From: Candidatus Hecatellales archaeon ex4484_218 | GTDB taxonomy: Archaea; Thermoproteota; Bathyarchaeia; Hecatellales; Hecatellaceae | Assembly: GCA_002254975.1 (NCBI GenBank) | Contig: NJEB01000028.1 | Coordinates: 1-6,676, forward strand | DNA: 6,676 nt | Reading direction: 5' to 3' | In this document: in pieces, positions 1-6,235 of the stretch | Layout of the letters: every line of letters begins with the position of its first letter | Numbering within the stretch: the stretch's first letter is position 1 | Made by a program: the position numbers and the translations under genes | Notes under the pieces: generated by a model | What the model was told of the DNA's origin: nothing | Seen by the model: the letters and a program-made list of their open reading frames with translations, nothing else | The model's database searches: none

Positions 1-2019
1 GTTTACGCTCCTGACCGTTTAAAATATCCAATGGTTAGAGTTGGAGAACGTGGTGAAGGAAAATTTGAAAGAGTTTCATGGGATGAAGCTTTAAATCTTG
101 TGGCAAATGAGCTTAAAAGAGTTAAAGACACCTATGGTCCTGAAGCCATACTATATATTGGTTATGCTGGGAATAGTTCTTCTCTTTTCCATAATAAACT
201 TGCTGTTTATCGGTTGCTTAACATGTTTGGTGGATGTACACCTGTTTGGGGTGATGCTTCCTGTGAAGGTGCAGTTTTTGCTTGTAGAGCAACCTATGGA
301 ACTTTAACAACAGGTCATACGAGAGACGACTTACCTAATTCACGTTTAATTATTATGTGGGGTTTTAATCCTGCTGAAACAATTTTTAGTACAGATACAA
401 GATACAATCTTGTTAAAGCTAAGGAAGCTGGTGCAAAAATTGTTTGTGTAGACCCAAGATTTACAGATTCAGCTGCAATTTTTGCTGATGAATGGATCCC
501 AATAAAACCAACAACAGATACAGCCATGTTAGCTGCTATGGCTTATGTAATCATTCATGAAAACATTTACGATAAAAAATTTGTTGAAAAATTTACGGTT
601 GGATTTGAAAAGTTTAAGGATTATATTTTGGGTGTTGAAGATGGAATACCTAAAACCCCCCAATGGGCTGAAAAGATTACTGGTGTACCGGCACAAAAAA
701 TTGAAAAACTTGCAAAAGAATATGCAACCCTAAAACCTGCAGCCTTAATACCAGGCTATGCTCCTGGTCGTACAGCTTATGGTGAACAATTCCATAGAAT
801 GACTGCTGTTTTAGCAGCTATAACTGGAAATATAGGTGTTTATGGTGGAAATCCAGCTGGAATGGAAAGAGCACCTATAGGTATAATGTTTGGTCAACGA
901 TTACCCATAGGTGTAAACCCTGTTATTGCAAAATATCCATATATCAAGGAACATTTGTTTAGACCTATACCTAGAGGTGGAACTGTTCATATTTCAAAGG
1001 TTTGGGATGCTGTTTTAAAAGGGAAAACTGGAGGTTATCCTGCAGATATTAAACTTATCTATATTACAAATGCTAATCCTTTAAATCAATTTCCAAACAC
1101 CATGAAAGGTGTTAAAGCATTAAAAAAGGTTGAATTTGTTGTTGTTCATGAACAATTTATGACTCCAACAGCAAAATTTGCAGATGTACTTTTACCAGTA
1201 AAAACCCATTTTGAAAGAAATGATATTGTTAGACCATGGCTTTCAGGACCCTACTATTTCTATCTAAATAAGGTTATAGAACCTATGTATGAATGTAAAT
1301 CAGATTTTGAAATTTGTTGTGAGCTTGCAAAAAAACTTGGAATACCAAATTATGATGAAGGTAAAAATGAGGAGGAGTGGTTAAAGGAAATTTTTCAACT
1401 TTCTCCAGATTTACCAGTTTATGTAAAAGATTATGATGAATTTAAACGGAAAGGTGTTTGGAAGATTAAGCTTGATAAACCTTTAATAGCCTTTAAGGAA
1501 CAAATAGAAGACCCTGAACATCATCCATTTCCAACACCTTCAGGAAAAATTGAAATATATTCTGAAAGACTTGCGAAACTTAACAACCCTAAAATTCCAC
1601 CTATACCAAAATATATCGAAGCTTGGGAAGGACCAAACGACCCTAAAAAAGAAAAATATCCTCTTCAACTTATAACTCCCCATTCAAAAAGAAGAGCCCA
1701 CTCAGTTTTTGATAATATAGATTGGCTTAAAAAGATTGAACCTCAACAATTATGGATAAACACTATTGATGCTGAGGCTAGAGGAATAAAAAATGGTGAA
1801 CTTGTTAAGGTTTTTAATGATAGGGGAACCGTTGTTGTTCAAGCAAAAGTTACAGAACGTATTATGCCTGGTGTTGTAAGTCTTTGTGAAGGAGCATGGT
1901 TTACTCCAAAGAATGGGGTAGATTATGGTGGTTGTCCAAATGTTTTGTGTAATGATGAATTTTCACCTGCTGGAGCTTTTTGTTCAAACTCATGTTTGGT
2001 TGAGGTTAAAAAGCTTTAG
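1..2019 (+). CDS. DmsA-like molybdopterin oxidoreductase catalytic subunit (5' partial)
   Basis: Catalytic subunit of a DMSO-reductase-family molybdenum/tungsten enzyme that binds two pyranopterin guanine dinucleotides. The frame is open to the left edge: ten codons (VYAPDRLKYP) precede the first ATG at 31 and match the family's conserved stretch after the N-terminal Fe-S domain. The true start, the Fe-S domain and any Tat signal therefore lie upstream. Numbering from that Met: family entry motif GEGKFERVSWDEA at 8-20; metal-ligand region GDASCEG at 74-80; WGFNPAE at 110-116; IKPTTD at 158-163; ITNANPLNQFP at 345-355; C-terminal dinucleotide-binding domain from about 550, with NDRGTVVV and MPGVVSLCEGAW close to E. 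coli DmsA. By spacing to the following TYG, Ser77 aligns with the DmsA serine ligand; the adjacent Cys78 is a less likely alternative. Four cysteines near the C-terminus (635, 640, 651, 655) are unusual. It forms an operon with the ferredoxin subunit that follows. The family is secure; the substrate (S- or N-oxide, or another oxyanion or organic compound) is not. Confidence 0.93.
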   Translation, partial: VYAPDRLKYPMVRVGERGEGKFERVSWDEALNLVANELKRVKDTYGPEAILYIGYAGNSSSLFHNKLAVYRLLNMFGGCTPVWGDASCEGAVFACRATYGTLTTGHTRDDLPNSRLIIMWGFNPAETIFSTDTRYNLVKAKEAGAKIVCVDPRFTDSAAIFADEWIPIKPTTDTAMLAAMAYVIIHENIYDKKFVEKFTVGFEKFKDYILGVEDGIPKTPQWAEKITGVPAQKIEKLAKEYATLKPAALIPGYAPGRTAYGEQFHRMTAVLAAITGNIGVYGGNPAGMERAPIGIMFGQRLPIGVNPVIAKYPYIKEHLFRPIPRGGTVHISKVWDAVLKGKTGGYPADIKLIYITNANPLNQFPNTMKGVKALKKVEFVVVHEQFMTPTAKFADVLLPVKTHFERNDIVRPWLSGPYYFYLNKVIEPMYECKSDFEICCELAKKLGIPNYDEGKNEEEWLKEIFQLSPDLPVYVKDYDEFKRKGVWKIKLDKPLIAFKEQIEDPEHHPFPTPSGKIEIYSERLAKLNNPKIPPIPKYIEAWEGPNDPKKEKYPLQLITPHSKRRAHSVFDNIDWLKKIEPQQLWINTIDAEARGIKNGELVKVFNDRGTVVVQAKVTERIMPGVVSLCEGAWFTPKNGVDYGGCPNVLCNDEFSPAGAFCSNSCLVEVKKL

Positions 2020-2025
2020 GAGGTG
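2018..2025 (+). promoter_or_regulatory. Strong Shine-Dalgarno site of the ferredoxin subunit gene
   Basis: AGGAGGTG lies 5 nt before the ATG at 2031 and overlaps the TAG stop (2017-2019) of the catalytic subunit. It supports the 2031 start over the in-frame ATG three codons later. The overlap suggests translational coupling of the two subunits. Confidence 0.8.
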
Positions 2026-2030
2026 AAAAC

Positions 2031-2585
2031 ATGCCTCAAATGGCTTTTTATTTTGACCAAACAAGATGTATAGGATGTTATGCATGTTTAATTGCATGTA
2101 AAGATTGGAATAATACAGAGTTAGATTGGAGAGAAATTATTTGTATTGAGAAAGGAAAATTTCCAAATCTTTTTGTTGCTTATCTTTCTATTTCTTGTTT
2201 TCATTGTGAAAATCCAGGCTGTATTACTGTATGTCCAGCAAATGCAATTTTAAAACGTGAGAAGGATGGTATAGTTGTTGTTGACGAAGAAAAATGTTTG
2301 GGTAAGGATGTTTGTGGTATGCCATGTAAAGATGCTTGCCCCTACAATATACCTAAAGCTGATGTAGAATCAAAAATGAAAATGCAAAAATGTAATTTTT
2401 GTTTGGAAAGGTTGGAGGAAGGAAAGCCTCCAGTTTGCGTTGCAGCATGTCCTACAAGAGCTTTAGATTACGGGTTCATTGAAGACTTAACAAAAAAATA
2501 TGGAAATATTAGGGAAGCTGAAGGTTTTAGTTATAACCCAACCATAAAACCATCCATTATCTTTAAACCAAAAAAGCCGAAATAG
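2031..2585 (+). CDS. DmsB-like four-cluster [4Fe-4S] electron-transfer subunit
   Basis: Iron-sulfur subunit expected to carry electrons between the molybdenum subunit encoded just upstream and a partner. It has 184 residues and 17 cysteines, 16 of them in four cluster groups: C13/16/19/23 (CX2CX2CX3C), C56/59/64/68 (CX2CX4CX3CP), C89/95/99/103 and C121/124/136/140 (CX2CX11CX3CP). The stretches YLSISC (51-56), GIVVVDE (80-86) and RALDYG (143-148) resemble E. coli DmsB closely. The third group is odd: it reads CX5CX3CX3CP instead of the usual CX2CX2CX3CP. Cys38 is an extra cysteine. There is no signal peptide or membrane helix, as usual for B subunits that travel with, or stay beside, the A subunit. 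The protein is a little shorter than E. coli DmsB (about 205). No DmsC/NrfD-type membrane anchor follows, so the enzyme may be soluble or use an anchor encoded upstream or elsewhere. Confidence 0.93.
   Translation: MPQMAFYFDQTRCIGCYACLIACKDWNNTELDWREIICIEKGKFPNLFVAYLSISCFHCENPGCITVCPANAILKREKDGIVVVDEEKCLGKDVCGMPCKDACPYNIPKADVESKMKMQKCNFCLERLEEGKPPVCVAACPTRALDYGFIEDLTKKYGNIREAEGFSYNPTIKPSIIFKPKKPK
2570..2575 (-). terminator. T6 tract, candidate archaeal terminator of the minus-strand operon
   Basis: Read on the minus strand, a run of six T (GGCTTTTTTGG context) lies 13-19 nt past the stop codon of the acyl-CoA synthetase gene, inside the 3' end of the ferredoxin gene. Archaeal transcription commonly ends at T tracts without a hairpin. 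The site rests on base composition and position only. Confidence 0.3.
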
Positions 2586-2588
2586 TTG

Positions 2589-3974
2589 TTAAGAAAACAT
2601 TTTTCTAATTTTTCCGTAAAAGGTTAGATTTACCAAAGTTTTAGCTGCTCTTTCTGGTGAAGGGAAAACCGGAATTCCCGTTTGCTCCATTTTTCTTTTT
2701 ACTTGAATCCACATATTTTTTGGTGTAACTACACATGAAACCATACATTTTTTAAACTTATTTTTAGCTTTAGCAAAATCTTCAACTGGAAGTTTTATTC
2801 CAGGATGGTAAAGACAGAAAAATAATAAAGCATCTACATTTTCATCTGCCAAAACTAGCCTTACAGCTTCTTTATAGGCTTCAATGTTTAAGGATGCAAA
2901 AGCAACATCAACAGGGTTTGTTCTAATTGTGAAGGGTGGAAGAAGTTTTTTTAATTTTTCATTGGTTTCATCTGTAAATTTAGCTAAAGTTAAACCTCCA
3001 TCTGTACATACATCGATCATAGTTATTGCAGGTCCAGCTTCCTTAGAAACAACAGCAAATCTACCATTATTTGGAGGTTCTTGTAAAGCTAATGCTTTAA
3101 CAGTATCCAAAAGTTCAATACAACTATCCACCATGATAATTCCAGCCTGTTTAAATGCAGCCTTATAGATCTCATGTTTTCCAGCTAAAGAACCTGTATG
3201 AGAATAAACAGCTTTACCACTTCCTTCTCTTCCAACCTTATATGCTACAATAGGTTTTTTTCTAACAACCTTTTTTGCAGCTTCAACCATTCTTCTAGCA
3301 TCATCAACACCTTCAATGTATATTGCAATAACTTTTGTTTCAGGATCTTCTCCAAAATATTCTATTAGGTCTGCAAATTCAACATTACACCTGTTTCCAA
3401 CACCAACAATTTTACTAAAACCTATTCCTTCCTCCATTCCATGGTAAGAAATTATATGACACATACCACCACTTTGACTGATAAGAGCTACATTTCCTTT
3501 TTTTAGTTTGGAAAAAATTGGTGTAAAGGATGCATTAAGATTTGCATGAAGATTAACCATTCCAAAAGTGTTAGGTCCAATAATTTTTATCCCGTATTTG
3601 TTTGCGATATTTACAGTTTCTTCTTGAAGTTTTAATCCTTCCTCTCTTCCAATTTCCTTAAATCCACCAGAAATTATAACTGCACCTTTAACCCGTTTTT
3701 GAGCACATTCTTCTAAGGTTGATGGAACAGCCTTTGCTGGAATAACTATAACCGCTAAATCTACATTTTCAGGTAAATCTTTAATAGATGGGTAAACCTT
3801 AAACCCTAAAATTTTTTGAGCATAAGGATTAATAGGATAAATTTTTCCTTTAAATTTTGCATCTTTTAAACTTTTAACACAATAATACCCCATTTTATTT
3901 GGGTCTTTAGATGCACCAACAACCATAACTGATTTTGGATAAAAAATAGGCTTAAATTTTTCAAGAACAGTCAA
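2589..3974 (-). CDS. ADP-forming acyl-CoA synthetase (acetyl-CoA synthetase type), alpha subunit
   Basis: Alpha subunit of the NDP-forming acyl-CoA synthetase family, which interconverts acyl-CoA + ADP + Pi with acid + CoA + ATP in the cytoplasm. The start is chosen as TTG at 3974 (461 aa), because GGAGG at 3983-3987 sits 8 nt upstream; a TTG at 3989 would give 466 aa but has no ribosome site, and no ATG fits. Numbering from 3974: Rossmann CoA-binding domain about 1-125 (YPKSVMVVGAS near 12-22, VDLAVIVIPA near 71-80); ligase-CoA domain about 135-290 with GPN near 133-135, SQSGG near 166-170 and SHTGSLAG at 258-265; a third flavodoxin-like domain to the end. His259 matches the phosphorylated His257 of the Pyrococcus furiosus alpha subunit. 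The length fits a separate alpha chain (about 460 aa); fused proteins are about 700. No ATP-grasp beta subunit is in the window, so it must be encoded elsewhere. Forty nucleotides separate it from the hydratase gene upstream. The acyl substrate is unknown. Confidence 0.9.
   Translation of the reverse strand: MTVLEKFKPIFYPKSVMVVGASKDPNKMGYYCVKSLKDAKFKGKIYPINPYAQKILGFKVYPSIKDLPENVDLAVIVIPAKAVPSTLEECAQKRVKGAVIISGGFKEIGREEGLKLQEETVNIANKYGIKIIGPNTFGMVNLHANLNASFTPIFSKLKKGNVALISQSGGMCHIISYHGMEEGIGFSKIVGVGNRCNVEFADLIEYFGEDPETKVIAIYIEGVDDARRMVEAAKKVVRKKPIVAYKVGREGSGKAVYSHTGSLAGKHEIYKAAFKQAGIIMVDSCIELLDTVKALALQEPPNNGRFAVVSKEAGPAITMIDVCTDGGLTLAKFTDETNEKLKKLLPPFTIRTNPVDVAFASLNIEAYKEAVRLVLADENVDALLFFCLYHPGIKLPVEDFAKAKNKFKKCMVSCVVTPKNMWIQVKRKMEQTGIPVFPSPERAAKTLVNLTFYGKIRKMFS
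2600..2613 (+). terminator. T5-T5 tract, candidate terminator of the molybdoenzyme operon
   Basis: TTTTTCTAATTTTT starts 15 nt after the ferredoxin stop codon on the plus strand, inside the 3' end of the convergent synthetase gene. It fits an archaeal T-tract terminator. There is no hairpin, and the call rests on composition and position. Confidence 0.35.
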
Positions 3975-3982
3975 AATTTTTT

Positions 3983-3987
3983 CCTCC
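3983..3987 (-). promoter_or_regulatory. Shine-Dalgarno site that decides the TTG start of the synthetase gene
   Basis: GGAGG on the minus strand lies 8 nt before TTG at 3974. The longest reading (TTG at 3989) would place this site inside the coding sequence and leave that start without one, so the shorter start is preferred. Confidence 0.6.
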
Positions 3988-4014
3988 AAAAATTTAGGTT
4001 GTTAGGTTTTATGG

Positions 4015-4464
4015 TTAAAGCATAGATTTTTTAGCAACAAGTAAAGCTGTTTCACATTCAGCTACAACTTCATCTTTTTGGTTTTTCACAAGAACCTTCA
4101 TCCGAATGGTTCCACCCTCATATTTTGTGCTTGGTTTTTTCTCTACAACTTCAACTTCAACACGAATAGTATCTCCTATTCTTACTGGTGCTGTAAGTTT
4201 TGCTGTCATACCTAAAAAAGCCATAGCTGTTCCTGCAACTAGCATTCCTAAAGGACCTGACATCAAAGATAAAGTTAACATTCCATGAGCAACCCTAGTT
4301 TTAAATATACTTTTTTTTGCAAATTCCTCATTCATATGTAAAGGATTGTAATCACCTGATAAACCTGCAAAAGTCACGATGTGGGCTTCAGTTACAGTTA
4401 TTGGTGGAAAAGTCATTTTTTCGCCAACATTAAACTCATCAAAACTTTTTCCATACACAAACAT
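4015..4464 (-). CDS. MaoC-like (R)-specific enoyl-CoA hydratase
   Basis: Single hot-dog-domain protein of 149 residues, the usual size for a stand-alone MaoC/hydratase-2 protein. These enzymes add water reversibly to trans-2-enoyl-CoA to give (R)-3-hydroxyacyl-CoA. The hydratase-2 signature is clear: GLSGDYNPLH at 34-43 gives the catalytic Asp38 and His43, with Asn40 between, and the conserved AHGMLT follows at 59-64. The family strand motif PVRIGDTI is at 93-100. There is no signal peptide or membrane segment. AGGTG at 4471-4475 lies 6 nt before the ATG and fixes the start. The gene lies between the 4-hydroxybutyryl-CoA dehydratase and the acyl-CoA synthetase alpha subunit on the same strand, so crotonyl-CoA is a natural candidate substrate; that is inference from context. 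MaoC proteins also act on mesaconyl-type and longer enoyl-CoAs, and the pocket cannot be read here. Confidence 0.88.
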   Translation of the reverse strand: MFVYGKSFDEFNVGEKMTFPPITVTEAHIVTFAGLSGDYNPLHMNEEFAKKSIFKTRVAHGMLTLSLMSGPLGMLVAGTAMAFLGMTAKLTAPVRIGDTIRVEVEVVEKKPSTKYEGGTIRMKVLVKNQKDEVVAECETALLVAKKSML

Positions 4465-4470
4465 AGGCTA

Positions 4471-4508
4471 CACCTATAAACTTAGATTTTTAAAACAACC
4501 TTATATTT
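4471..4508 (-). promoter_or_regulatory. Candidate TATA box and ribosome site of the hydratase gene
   Basis: On the minus strand, AAATATAAGG (4499-4508) resembles an archaeal TATA box. A start site about 25 nt downstream would fall near 4477, just before AGGTG (4471-4475), which is 6 nt from the ATG at 4464. This would let the hydratase and synthetase genes be transcribed apart from the dehydratase gene, giving a very short leader. It is assigned by pattern only. Confidence 0.4.
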
Positions 4509-4510
4509 GC

Positions 4511-4529
4511 TTTGATAAAAAATCAAAAA
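4511..4529 (-). terminator. AT-rich hairpin and T tracts after the dehydratase gene
   Basis: TTTGAT and ATCAAA form a perfect 6-bp inverted repeat (4511-4516 and 4522-4527) around a 5-nt loop. On the minus strand the region shows T5 (4525-4529) and T6 (4517-4522) runs, about 40-55 nt past the dehydratase stop. It could end the dehydratase transcript, or act as an operator just upstream of the candidate hydratase TATA box. The stem has one G-C pair per arm and is weak. Confidence 0.35.
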
Positions 4530-4569
4530 GTTAGTAAGGATTTTTTAGGCTGATAATAATTTTTCTTGG

Positions 4570-6081
4570 CTATTTTGATTTTTCACTAAAAACCTTTATA
4601 CTTTCTAAGAATTCATTAACCTCCTTTACTTCAACCTCGTTCTCAAATTCATCCTTAGATTTTATTCCGGCTAAATATTTCGCAATTTCTTTTCTTGCTT
4701 GGATAGGATAATTTCCAAGAATAGCTACTGTTTCCATCATAGGTGAACCTCCACCATGAACACCTGCAACCTGCCAAACTCCTGCCCAACCAGAACAAAG
4801 CATATCGCTAAGCATTCGAATACATCGATGCTGGTCTTCAACAGGAATATCAGCTTTTCTTTTTAAGTATTTTTCAAGGAAAGGTTTGGTTTCCGAATTA
4901 AGAAAATCTTCTTCATAAGGTAAAGTTGCAGGTATTCCTCCAGCAATATCCGCAAGAATATCGTATTCATGGTAAATATTGCGACCCGCATGTCTTCTTC
5001 CAACATTAACATAGATTGGGTTAGGCGCACAAAAACCTGAAGGTGTTTTTATGGAGAAAACAGCACTAGCAACTCCAGCTGAATAAACAAGTTCAGCAAC
5101 TCCAATCAAATCTGAAATTTTTTCCCTAATATGGGAAACTCTTTCAGTTCCATTATATTCCGCAAATAGGGCTGCAGACCCCATAATAATATCTGAAACT
5201 GCAGGTTTACATCCGGTGTAGCTATGTCTATGGTTAAAAGCAAACTGTAAAGCTAAGGGACCACCAAATTCTCTTTCTCCACACATAAATACTCTTTCCC
5301 ATGGAACAAAAACATCATCAAAAACTACAAAACCATCTGATACACCTATATGGGCTATGGGTGCATCCCATTGTTTTCTTGGTCTAACTGAAGCTTGATG
5401 ATTGATGATTTTTACTCCATCCCAATCTCCTGGAACAGCAAAAGCAACAGCATAATCCTCCTCACCTTCAACCAAAACTCTTGTTGGAATTACTATTATT
5501 TCATCTGCTTGAGGTGCAGTAGTATTATGGATTTTTGCTCCTCTAACAATAATTCCATCCTTTCTTTTTTCAACCACACGTAGATAAACATCAGGGTCTG
5601 CTTGTTCGTGGGGTCTTTTACTTCTATCTCCTTTCGGGTCTGTTTGGGCAGCACTACCAACCAAATCATTTTCTTGGAAATACTTTAACCATTCAACAAA
5701 GTTTTTATGGTAATGGGTTCCATGTTTTTGGTCGATTTCATAGGTTATTCTATACAATGCATTGACGGCATCCATACCCATACATCTTTGAATACATCCA
5801 GCAACCCTATGACATCCAACCCTAATCATCATTTGTTTCTTTAAAAGGTCCTCCGGAGTTAGCACAATATGGTTAAATCTGTTGATTTTTTTACCTGTTA
5901 AATGGGATGTTGCTGTAAAAAGTTTTTCATATCTTGGGTCGTTTGCAAGATCAAAAGTTACTCCCAACACATTAATACTTGATTGGAAGCGAGGGTCATC
6001 TCTTCGAACTTTTTCACCACCCATCCAAACATTAGGCTTCATCTTTTTTAATCCTTCAATAAACTCTTCTCTTGTTCTCAT
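4570..6081 (-). CDS. abfD: 4-hydroxybutyryl-CoA dehydratase / vinylacetyl-CoA isomerase
   Basis: FAD- and [4Fe-4S]-dependent radical enzyme that converts 4-hydroxybutyryl-CoA to crotonyl-CoA (and isomerises vinylacetyl-CoA). It is used in 4-aminobutyrate/4-hydroxybutyrate fermentation and in archaeal 4-hydroxybutyrate carbon-fixation cycles. It has 503 residues against about 490 for the Clostridium aminobutyricum enzyme. All four cluster ligands are visible: Cys96 and Cys100 (GCIQRC), His284 and Cys291 (HRHSYTGC), with the same C-X3-C and H-X6-C spacing as Cys99/Cys103 and His292/Cys299 of that enzyme. Tyr288 and Lys292 match its Tyr296 and Lys300. The flavin-region stretch QTDPKGDR is at 146-153, RGAKIHNT at 180-187, and GGGSP at 443-447. 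AAGGTG at 6089-6094 supports the ATG at 6081. It heads the minus-strand gene group and is divergent from a PaaK-like ligase. Homologues are often labelled 4-hydroxyphenylacetate 3-hydroxylase (HpaB); the cluster ligands argue against that. A paralogue with a different hydroxyacyl-CoA substrate remains possible. Confidence 0.92.
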   Translation of the reverse strand: MRTREEFIEGLKKMKPNVWMGGEKVRRDDPRFQSSINVLGVTFDLANDPRYEKLFTATSHLTGKKINRFNHIVLTPEDLLKKQMMIRVGCHRVAGCIQRCMGMDAVNALYRITYEIDQKHGTHYHKNFVEWLKYFQENDLVGSAAQTDPKGDRSKRPHEQADPDVYLRVVEKRKDGIIVRGAKIHNTTAPQADEIIVIPTRVLVEGEEDYAVAFAVPGDWDGVKIINHQASVRPRKQWDAPIAHIGVSDGFVVFDDVFVPWERVFMCGEREFGGPLALQFAFNHRHSYTGCKPAVSDIIMGSAALFAEYNGTERVSHIREKISDLIGVAELVYSAGVASAVFSIKTPSGFCAPNPIYVNVGRRHAGRNIYHEYDILADIAGGIPATLPYEEDFLNSETKPFLEKYLKRKADIPVEDQHRCIRMLSDMLCSGWAGVWQVAGVHGGGSPMMETVAILGNYPIQARKEIAKYLAGIKSKDEFENEVEVKEVNEFLESIKVFSEKSK

Positions 6082-6235
6082 GTTTCAACACCTTATTTAG
6101 ATGTCTCCAATATTTGATGTAAAGATGGTAAACCTTAATAGTCTTTCTAAAATTTTTTGAGTTTACTAAAAAATCCAAAAAAAATTTAAGTAAGCTTAAG
6201 GAGTTTAAAGTATTGTTTAACGGTGGTGTAATTTA
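6082..6235. promoter_or_regulatory. Divergent control region between dehydratase and ligase genes
   Basis: This 154-bp gap must hold both promoters. For the dehydratase (minus) there is an AT-rich TATA-like element, CAAAAAATTTTA (6148-6159), and the ribosome site AAGGTG (6089-6094), 7 nt before the ATG. For the ligase (plus) there is a matching element, CAAAAAAAATTTAAG (6176-6190), about 45 nt before the ATG, and GGTGGTG (6222-6228), 7 nt before it. The two elements point away from each other with 16 bp between them. A short inverted repeat, TTAAG-taag-CTTAA (6186-6199), overlaps the ligase element and could bind a regulator. There is no small ORF worth calling. Confidence 0.45.

Noticed and set aside
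259..264. Formate dehydrogenase or periplasmic nitrate reductase identity
   Set aside because: These enzymes have Sec or Cys at the metal-ligand place. Spacing puts Ser77 there, and the C-terminal part resembles DmsA most. Cys78 beside it leaves a small doubt.
31..2019. Start of the molybdenum subunit at ATG 31
   Set aside because: Ten in-frame codons before it match the family's conserved sequence and no upstream stop is seen. The N-terminal Fe-S domain is missing, so the gene continues off the left edge.
2884..3168. 94-aa open frame on the plus strand
   Set aside because: It is antisense to the synthetase alpha subunit, which shows conserved domains across the same DNA. The frame has no ribosome site or recognisable family.
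4570..6081. 4-hydroxyphenylacetate 3-monooxygenase (HpaB) as the identity of the 503-aa protein
   Set aside because: The folds are related, but the Cys96/Cys100/His284/Cys291 cluster-ligand set is specific to the 4-hydroxybutyryl-CoA dehydratase branch.
6149..6187. AAATTTTTT / AAAAAATTT inverted repeat as a regulator site
   Set aside because: The arms are pure A/T in very AT-rich DNA, so the match can arise by chance. It is better read as two facing-away TATA-like elements.
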